NCBI GenBank assembly: GCA_022747635.1
Contig: JAKTNV010000024.1
Location: 2,542,001-2,606,000, forward strand
Direction: 5' to 3'
Source of the DNA: Hetaerina americana
Lineage: Eukaryota; Arthropoda; Insecta; Odonata; Calopterygidae
Length of the DNA stretch: 64,000 nt
Shown: positions 56,001 through 64,000 of the stretch, one piece after another
Numbering within the stretch: position 1 is the stretch's first letter
Layout of the letters: each line of letters opens with the position of its first letter
The notes under the pieces: generated by a model
The model's input: the letters and a program-made list of their open reading frames with translations, nothing else
Told to the model about the DNA's origin: nothing
The model's database searches: none
Made by a program: the position numbers and the translations under genes

Positions 56001-59000
56001 AAGTATTTCATTCACAACAGAAACGCATTTTCCATTGACTTCGGTTATTCCAGGAAGATGTACGCTGTTTTTAGCATTCTTATTGCTACAAAGAATACAT
56101 TCTATCCACACATTCTAAATAAATTTACATGTTCTAATTTGCAAGCATGCAGACCACAGCCTCAAAGATCAAAATATAAAATTTTATAAGGCTGGAAAAG
56201 TAATTACGATTGAAATCCCTTTTCTTGCTTCATTTGATATCATGCAAATCATGTTTTCAAATCATTTTAGTCGGCAAACATAAGTTCAAAAGCTTGCTGA
56301 AAAAACTATGAGAGTGATCCTCTTTGTGAGAAAATACACGAATGTTCCATGGTATCTCAAATAATGTCTTCGCTATAGCAGTCTTAATCGTTCATTATTA
56401 ATAATATTTTTAACAGTAAGAGTTTGAGAATAAACAAGATTAGCATGCAATGGGCCTCATTTTAGTGCAGTAGTGATGTGGAAATAAAATCGACTTTACC
56501 CCGACTACGACCTTCTTTCGAATAGGTAATTATGTTTCACCTGCGTAAATATGTATCATGCCCGCGGGAAACGCAACGTTCTCGAAGCATCGGTTTGTTC
56601 TCCGTCGTTAAATATGAAGTGCCTGAAACGCGGAGAAGAAATGAATGATAACTACGAGAGTGTGTGGAGCAATAACGGCAACATGGTGTGAGGGATAGGG
56701 GAGAAGAATAGAAATGACGAGTTTTGCCCTCATGTCACCTAGTCACACCTGTTCAACTTGCCCCGCTCTCGTGGGCAGATCCGCGACGGAAGGTGTTTTC
56801 CAGTACGCCGCCCAGTTGACGGCTACCCGGTTGGGGGAAGGCACATATGAATCTGATTGCTGTCGCCTATTTTTTCCTTTCCTTTTCTTCCCCCTCCCCT
56901 CCGCCGACCTTGTGTGTCGCTAGCATGACTGTTGATAGGGGCGAGGTTGGGCGTGAGGGCGCGATGATAATGAGAGGTGCTTCGAGGAGGGGAGCCCAGT
57001 GGAAGAAGGGGGTGGGCATTTCCTGTGAGAAAGGGGGCTAGGCGCGGTTAAGAGGGTATTCTTTCCCAGGGAAGTGGAGCGGGGAAGCGTACTAGATTGA
57101 GGTGGATGGGATTACAGTCCCGCTCCACACTACATGCTTGTTTATGGACACGTGCTATGGCGTAGATAGGTGAGCGATAGGAGGCAGAGCCATTTGCCAA
57201 ACTAGGCTAGGTCAGTGCCAAGCTAGTCATATTATTTCTCCATTAATTTCCCAACTGAATCCCCATTCATGATAAAATATTACACGTGTCCCATGGAGAC
57301 GATTTTCTTAGAAGTGAGGTAATCTCTCTCGTTCTCCTAGTAGTCGTCTCGTGACACGCCATTATCGACATTCTTGTTTTTAATAGGGGCGTGTACTTCG
57401 AAAGTTGAAAGGCCCTGCATGAATTTAGTGGTGACATGGCTACATTATTTTACAGGGCTTAATTTTCGAACTGCACTTATTTTGTCTGTCTGGCATTTAA
57501 TAATTCTTTTGTGTCAACATAAGTAATTTGACAAACAGTACTTGTTTGGTGTACAACTTGATAATTATTCTGACTGGAAGTATACGTTCAGATTAATTGG
57601 GTATCATTCTTGAACCGTTTTAATTATTGAAAGGGTAAAATGTTACGCATGTTCCTCGCGCTCATTAGATGTTATGATTGTGCGGGTCACCTGTTATCAA
57701 TATCAACTCACACCCAACGTTTCCCAAAATCATGAAAACCCATAACGTGTAACTTTCCGTGAGTTTTTGTCTATTACTTCAAATGACGCTATGTATGAGT
57801 ATTTGCGTGATAACTTGCTTACGCTTGGTTACCAATTGTCGTAGCGATGTTTAATTACTAATCTCAGATATACCGGCACTACGCACTGATGTCTGTTAAG
57901 TATCATATGAGAGGAAATTGTTTTTACTAATTAGCTATGCTGTGAAAAAAATTGATTAGATATTAATGTGTAGAACCTCATGAAAATTGTGAGCTGGAGT
58001 ATCCCCTAATTATGACTCGGGCTGGAAGTATCTTTTCGTTTGTCCTATGCATCTTGCCGTTTCAGTGCTCAGATCATCTCGTTGCATAACCTAACTCCTT
58101 TCTTCAGCGATAATTATGTTTCGTTGATACTTTTTTGACCCAGAATAAAGTTGACTACCAGGGTCGTTGAAAGTGCAAGAATGGAAGAAGATTTGCATTG
58201 CAACAAGCTATGCGCAAGCTTATCGTTTTCCATCCATTTTGTTAATAGGATTAACAACAAATTTGAATCAAACTTCATTTTTGTTGGGAATGCAAACAAA
58301 ATATTTTGATTCATTTATATTTTACACTTACTAGCAAGTATAAGGTTTACTTTTCTCATTGATCTCTTCTCAAATTCTTGACATTAAACCCATATGTTTT
58401 GGGGTGATATCTCATGGGATATCCTAATCAGCATGGGTGTCACGGTGAAATATTGCATTTGAAACGTTTATACCCGTTTAGCATAAACTGACTGTTCGCA
58501 ATCTAATATCTTTATATCTAGATAAAAAATTCGTACCTGTAGTTCCCAACCATTATGAAACCCGTAGTGATGTGATCATTTTCATTAAATATACTCGTAA
58601 TTTTTCAATTGTGAACTGAGGATGAAAAAGTTTGGGCATTAAAACCTTTGAATTTTTACAACGGTTTTCAGGTGGCTCGTGAGTTCACTCGCCGCTTTGA
58701 ATAATAGATCACTTTAATTAGCATCGAAAAATTCCCACTCCAACAAGATACCTTCCCAAAAATTTTGATCAGGAACTACTGAAAAATGAACTGGTCAGGT
58801 GAACCTGAAAAATTCCAGAAAATTCATATATTCAGTACTCTGGCAATACCCTTTATTCCGATTTTCTCCAATAGAACATATTTTCTTCGCAATATTATGA
58901 TGGTAGAAATTATGCCAATTAAACGAGACACTGTGATATTTTAGTGTTTTTTGTTTAAATATTATACCGCGAACAAAACGAGCCTCCGACTTTTTCCTTA

Positions 59001-60137
59001 TCATTTCCAAGGCCCTCGAGGCTGCATTGTGGGTTGGGAATTTTGAGATGCCGGGAATATTATCCTAACGCGTAGCGGCATGCAGCTGGTCGCAGGTGAC
59101 GGGTGTGCGCTGCTCACATTTGGAACCAATTTAAATTGCAGAAAATCCACGTGTACATATGATAGTTTTCCCCTCCAATTAACTTGCCTCCAAATTAATC
59201 GCTGTTGCCTTCCTCGAGGGGTCTCCACTCTATTATTTTTCTAAAAAAAATCCTTTACATCTGAATATCTAACCAAATTATCCAATTCTTCTTCTTCTTA
59301 TCGTCCACAATATCACAGTTTCTCCTTTAATCTGCCTATTTGGTCTTCATCGCCCGCATCCAACACAATACTTCGAAGAGAACTATCCTTCTCTGATCTT
59401 ACTCTTCCCATGATTCTCATCTCTGAGCAGTCAAGTTGGGAAATAAACTCATTCGAACTTAAATAGAACAGCATCGTAAATTGCGACTTTTGCGTAAGAT
59501 TTGACATAGGAAAAATGTAAAGTTTCGTACCCTTTACTCACTTCCTGGAATATTTTTATATTTATTTATTAAAATGGATGCTTTAGTTCTAAAATAGGTA
59601 ATTTAAATTGGGAATCACAGTGAGTAAGTTTAGGGGTTGGGAGGTTTTCAAATAACCTTTGTCAGCGGCTTCCTAAATCACCCCTTGTAAATGCGATCAT
59701 AAAATAACATGGCATCCATACTGGTCAAAAAAATGGGAGTAGATTTAAATAACTATATTTCTTAGTTATTCATTAACAATTTATTATCTGTGTTAAAATG
59801 AGTTATGGTCTACTTGGTGGGCCATAAAATACTAAGAGTACATTGTTTTCTTTAAAGTAACAGAGTAAGAGTTTTATATTTTCGACGGATAAATCATTTG
59901 TTGCCCTTTACAACAGCTTTATGTTGGTGACAGCATGCTATCAATTCAAGTAAATAGCGTGAAAAACCTGTTAAATTTCCTTATTCCAATGCACGCGTTA
60001 GCATTATATTCCATGACATTTTGACAATTTGGTCGGAAAAATGAAAAACTTTCACCTGCATTTTAGGTAAGCTAAATCCTTATTAAGCTTCTTATGTCGT
60101 AAATATTCCTCAAAATGTGTCATTATTGACTCACTTA
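53002..60137. other. Intergenic, no gene recognised
   Basis: AT-rich until about 56.5 kb. 56560-57200 is GC-richer with scattered CpG and could be regulatory or an untranslated exon, but no signal fixes this. 59000-59400 has no supported frame. Confidence 0.45.
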
Positions 60138-60293
60138 ATGATGAGGGTAAAAAATAAGATAAACTTGACACTTCCACACACTTTTAATGCCCTACGACCA
60201 TGATTCCGATGATGCGCAGCATCGAAACCATGGTCGTAGGACATTAAAAGTGTGTGGAAGTGTAAAGTTTATCTTATTTTTTACCCTCATCAT
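60138..60293. mobile_element. Near-perfect 156-bp palindrome (MITE-like)
   Basis: The left arm starts ATGATGAGGGTAAAAAATAA; the right arm, read on the other strand, starts the same way. About 70 bases per arm match with only a few differences (CTTGACACTTCC against CTTTACACTTCC, TGCCCTACG against TGTCCTACG). The centre is CGATGATGCGCAGCATCG, followed by AAACCATGGTCGTAGG. It lies some 500 bases upstream of the CpG island of the second gene. Confidence 0.85.
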
Positions 60294-60799
60294 GAAGGAA
60301 TTCTTCAAAGTTAAGCTTGAAACTGCTAACTTGACTCACTGTTAACAGGATCGATCATGTTATTTCATTTCCGCTGATTGGGGATTGGAGAAAGCAAGAT
60401 AATTTATTTGGACTATGGTGGTTACAGATACTCAATATTGAAGCGAAATAAAAGTTCCCATTTTATTTGGGATTTCCTTTTACATTTTTGCCTTCACAGC
60501 TTTTATTTTTGTTCTAGTTGTTTTCGCTTTACGCTTCTCATTTGGGATGACATAGCATTTGAATTTGCTCAGCCGGATGCATTCATCAGTTGCGCTCTTC
60601 CACTCCTCATAGAAAATACCACTTGACAACTCAAGAGTATTTACAACTTTGAATCGCAGATTTTGAGCAAGCGAAATTTACTCCTGACTGACAATAGCTT
60701 TCGTGAACAATTCCATTTTTAGGAAGACAGCAGGGAAAGCAACTTGGAGGGAGCTTTTAACCATCGCCTTCTTGATTGATGCAATTGTCTTAGTATCAG

Positions 60800-61456
60800 C
60801 TAGAGATTAGTTCTTGAGCGAAGTGTGTTTGGCTCCCGAAGAGAAGGAAGCGAAGGGAGGAGGAAAGGGTGGCTGGTTTGCGTCGGACTAAAGTTATCGC
60901 GTGGTGCGGTTTATCTCCCAGTCGTTTGTCAGACGCGAGCTGGGAAGTTAGGACGCTTCGTCGCCGTGCATGCCTGCCAGGAAGTGCGCATATTGCCCCC
61001 TCTTCCCTCCCTGGCCTTACTACCGGCGGTCGACGTGGCCTTCCTCCGGCCGTCAACTTGCGAGAGCGCGTCGCGAACGAGTGGCGTCCTGACGGGAGCG
61101 GAGGGGACGAGAAGAATACGTAGCGTGAATCGTATGGCAGGCGCCTGGGCCCGAATGTGAGCCGGGGAAGAGGCAGGTGAGAAAATGGGGCAAGGCTCGG
61201 ACTTGGAAATACGGGGACTGAAATGAATCCGGGGAGAGGAAGACAACTGGAAGGAAGGCGACTGCATTCGGTGCGAGGGGGAAGAGATGGACTTCGTTTG
61301 GCCTCGCGTGGATCGGGTTGCGCGAACCCTGCGATCGGATCAGGGTAGGGACGGTGTTGAATCGGTCACACAAAAAGTGCCGTGACGGATTGTGGACCCC
61401 TTCCCCCATTCTCCTTCCGCGTTTCCCACACTCTCGTAGCGCGCCTAGGGACCGCT
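60800..61456 (+). promoter_or_regulatory. CpG-rich island: probable promoter and 5' UTR of the downstream gene
   Basis: A sharp change from AT-rich sequence to G+C- and CpG-rich sequence that runs into the ATG at 61457. No TATA box is evident, and I cannot fix the transcription start. The overlapping open frames on both strands are by-products of GC richness and lack a second supporting feature. Confidence 0.5.
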
Positions 61457-62117
61457 ATGTCCTCTCTTCGGTCTCGGCCATCGCGGCCCCGCTTCCCCCC
61501 TCCCCGGCGGAGGACAGCTTCCCTCTCCGAGGTGCTGAGCCTCAGCTTTTCCGCGGAGCCCCTCCCGGAGGAGCCGCCGGAGGAGGAGCCCTCCCTGCCC
61601 ACCCCGACTCCATCCACCCCTGAGTGGCCGCTGGCCGTCGAGGGTTCCTCTTCCATCGGCTGCTTCCCTTTCCCCGGTTCGGCCCCAGACAGGAGGTACT
61701 CGGTGGCCCTGCCCCCGGAGCACCCCGGTAGCTTCCTCCTTCCCACGCCGGTCCAAGTGCCAGCGGCAAGGGATCGCTCCCCAAACTTTCGGAGGCGCTC
61801 GGACCCCAGCGGACAGTCGACAGTGGGGACGTCAAGTGGCGCGAGGAGAAGGAGAGAGGAGGAGGGGATCGAGGAGGCGGTGAAGGCATGGAGGCGGAGA
61901 AGGAGAGTCACGGGGCTCGTGGATCAGCTGCTCATTGAGATCTACGGGTTGTGGGGAGGGAGGGAGGGCCGGGGGCGGCTGCCTTCCAGGGATGACTCCT
62001 CTGACTACCTGACGGAGTGGTCCACGACCTCTGGGGGTGTATCCAACCCTGGTACCTGCGCGTATCAGAAGGGGCCCGTGTTGGATTTGCTGAGGAAGGC
62101 CAGGCTGAAGGGAAAAT
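61457..62117 (+). CDS. First coding exon of a second gene, possibly TBC1D30-like RabGAP (3'-partial)
   Basis: The first ATG of a 61382-62125 open frame (G at -3) starts MSSLRSRPSRPRFPPPRRRT. The donor is aat|GTAAGTG (exon end 62117, phase 1), giving 220 codons plus one base. The N-terminal two thirds is Pro/Ser/Glu-rich and low complexity. The C-terminal part is more conserved-looking: VTGLVDQLLIEIYGLW, then DDSSDYLTEWSTTSGG, then GPVLDLLRKARLKGK. That order (LVxxLLxEIY, then a DSSxxxTE-like block) recalls the N-terminus of long TBC1D30 isoforms, a Rab GTPase-activating protein family. The resemblance is from memory and the catalytic TBC domain would lie beyond the window. Exon status is well supported by the ATG, frame length, donor and CpG island; the family name is tentative. 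Confidence 0.6.
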
Positions 62118-62176
62118 GTAAGTGAAATTCCGGGTTACTGTCTCAGGCTTAACTAGGTGGGATTTCTCTAACTCGC

Positions 62177-62296
62177 AAGGAATGTTAAAAAAACACTGAA
62201 ATCATCTGCTGATGCAACGCAGCAGCGAAATCATGGTCGTGAGTTGAATAAACTGTGAATTGTGGAGTTGCAGTGTTTTTTTTTACAATTCCTTGC
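62177..62296. mobile_element. Small palindromic element (120 bp) in the first intron of the second gene
   Basis: The ends GCAAGGAATGTTAAAAAAAC and, on the other strand, GCAAGGAATTGTAAAAAAAA are inverted copies. The inside carries CTGCTGATGCAACGCAGCAG followed by CGAAATCATGGTCGT, resembling the centre of the 60138-60293 palindrome (GATGATGCGCAGCATCGAAA, CCATGGTCGT). It starts only about 60 bases after the exon donor. Confidence 0.65.
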
Positions 62297-64000
62297 AACA
62301 AGAGTAGGAATTTAGTGATCCCTACCAAAACCCGTATTCCAAAGGAGTGATGGGCCTCGTTTGAAACACATTTCAAGGAAATGTTACTCCGGAATACCTC
62401 GGAGATCAGAACACGACTCAATTTATGCGAAAGTAATGCAGTAACTGTCATAACGTCAGTGCACGTGGTCTCTCTTACGGTTCTTAACTTAATGCAAATA
62501 TGAGTGAAGGTTTTTCTGAAATATCATTTTACATCCTAATTGCAACCGGGATTCGATAACTGAATATTTAAATTGCCAAATGGTAATTAAATGCTGTCTC
62601 AATATGACCGGTATTTCCGATATTCAAGTTCGAGTTTTCCTTAGTAAAAATCATTTTTAGCGTGAACTTCCACGAAGTCTTAGCCTTCGAGATTTATGAT
62701 TAGCTTGAAACACTTCATCTCTCCTTACACGAAGACAGCTCCATTTTGAAAGTATAGAATATCATCTTTCAATGCTTAAGTCTCATTCCATTTAAATCGG
62801 TGTAGTTCCAAATCTGTGTTCTGACGTTGTAAGGTATTTACTTTTATTTTAGAGGTAAAAAAGAGCTGAACGATCGCCCCGTATCCGTGCTTGTAACCGG
62901 CTGGTACAGCTCTTTGTTACTCATCTATTCTGTATTTTGACCTTAAGCGGAAATAGCGGGCGAGAAAATATCTAAATTTTTCCTAATTATGCTATTATGC
63001 TATTTTTACGTTAAAAAAGTGATTCGATGCGCAGGCAGGAGACGAATACGTGAATACGTATCCGTCTCCTGCCTGCCCTTTTTTAAGCCTAAGTTCTCTT
63101 TACTCTTGACATTAGATTTCACTTCAGTATTAAATGTAAAACATACCTTCAGGACAGAAACCAACCTGTGGAGTGAGTTCATGATAACGAATGTTAATGT
63201 TTTTTGATCAAGATTAAAACCAGTATGTACTAAGCTTTATGGCGCGACGCGCAAAAATCCCAAATTTAGGGTAGAGGAAGATTTCCTTTCCTTTTATTAT
63301 CTGCGGTTTCCAGTAAACATCTGGGCACAATGCCCCAAAGCTACAAGTCAATTTACCAATTTATTGTGGTATTTCACCTTGAATTTCACCAATATAGAGC
63401 CTTCTAATGGCGTTAAATATGCAAATACGATCTTCATGCATACTCTTTATTATACCTTAGTATTATAATTATTTACAATTTCTCTAAGATTTTTCATTGT
63501 ATTCGTGAATTGACTGGCAGCTTTGAGAAACGCGCCCCAGGTATGCCGAATGTTGCATTTTTTGGATTTATTTAAATTGGGTAGTTTTAAGACATCAGTC
63601 GAGATGATTTCGACCGATAGGCGGAGGCTGAACCCACTCCTACTACCTGTTCACAGGGCTACCACTGGAGTTACTACCATTAGTGTCTGAAAATAAGTTT
63701 TTCCTCGTCGTGGCGGCAAAAAGAACACTGAGGTTATTCCAGGCAGGGAAGATGGATGGGGAATCCGAATAAGGTAAACGTGGGGAGACAATAAACCTTA
63801 TCACACACAATGAACTGAATATCTCTCGGTTATCTGCACTGTACTCAACGCGGGACCGGATGGTCCCGTAAGTACATTCTACTTCTATCAACAATTTACT
63901 CGTAATCTCGGAGTGGAAAGCAAAGTCACTGCGTGTGAGTTAACTGAATCGATTACGAAGGGAAAAGTATTCGTTTCAGAAAACAATTTTTAAATCTCAG
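62297..64000. other. First intron of the second gene (presumed), nothing coding recognised
   Basis: After the donor at 62118 no downstream coding exon with motif support is seen before the window ends. The hairpin at 63031 is listed separately. 63600-63900 is GC-richer but has no supported frame. Confidence 0.5.
63031..63076. repeat. 46-nt hairpin with a 20-bp stem
   Basis: GCAGGCAGGAGACGAATACG, loop TGAATA, then the complement with one mismatch (CGTATCCGTCTCCTGCCTGC). Flanking TTAAAAAAG and CTTTTTTAA can extend it past an internal loop. It is too short for a typical animal pre-miRNA. Confidence 0.6.

Noticed and set aside
60796..61911. Several long antisense and alternate-frame ORFs in the CpG island
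   Set aside because: GC-rich sequence has few stops in any frame. Only the frame from ATG 61457 ends in a good donor and shows a conserved-looking block.

Overview
This window is animal nuclear DNA, almost certainly from an arthropod and probably an insect. It is AT-rich, with short GC-richer exons, GT-AG introns of up to roughly 8 kb, (TA)n microsatellites, mariner elements, tRNA-derived SINEs, LINE and Ty3/gypsy debris, and fold-back (MITE-like) elements. There are no operons, no ribosome-binding-site logic and no CRISPR. Most long open frames are chance frames in introns or antisense shadows of exons.

The first 45.7 kb is the body and 3' end of one plus-strand gene that I identify as the insect STAC gene (SH3 and cysteine-rich domain protein). 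I rebuilt it by joining exons through matching splice phases. A C1 zinc finger is split over exons 950-1077 and 3715-3909. A long Ser/Arg/Pro-rich linker is spread over exons 7635-7715, 11210-11494, 14795-14875, 15831-16094, 20961-21083, 29740-29892 and 31235-31362. Tandem SH3 domains lie on 35590-35672, 39655-39844 and 45592-45693, where the stop is. The 5' end, including the start codon, lies before base 1. The window holds about 603 codons. Six consecutive linker exons are all phase 1-1, so each can be skipped without a frameshift.

The most interesting spot is the STAC 3' end. After the TGA at 45691-45693 the same frame stays open for 143 more codons, to 46123. A good splice acceptor at 45914-45915 lies in the same frame. 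Either stop-codon readthrough or a small alternative intron could add an Arg/Ser-rich tail. A GC-rich exon at 17802-18007 could instead end a short isoform that has the C1 domain but no SH3 domains.

From about 46.1 to 50.05 kb is probable 3' UTR or downstream sequence; the best poly(A) signal is at 50020-50025. From 50 to 60 kb is intergenic, with a SINE carrying target duplications, a LINE tail on the minus strand, a head-to-head SINE pair, a solo LTR with a 5-bp duplication and a near-perfect 156-bp palindrome. At 60.8-62.1 kb a CpG-rich island holds the first coding exon of a second plus-strand gene (ATG 61457, donor after 62117). It tentatively resembles the N-terminus of a TBC1D30-type RabGAP and continues beyond the window.

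Mobile DNA in the STAC introns includes three nearly identical 0.75-kb internally deleted mariner copies (2872, 22572, 40284), an RTE-type LINE pseudogene (42.9-44.6 kb), a second LINE fragment on the minus strand (33.4-34.4 kb), a gypsy integrase remnant (37.0-37.7 kb), several SINEs, and fold-back elements that share one small hairpin module found at several places in the window.
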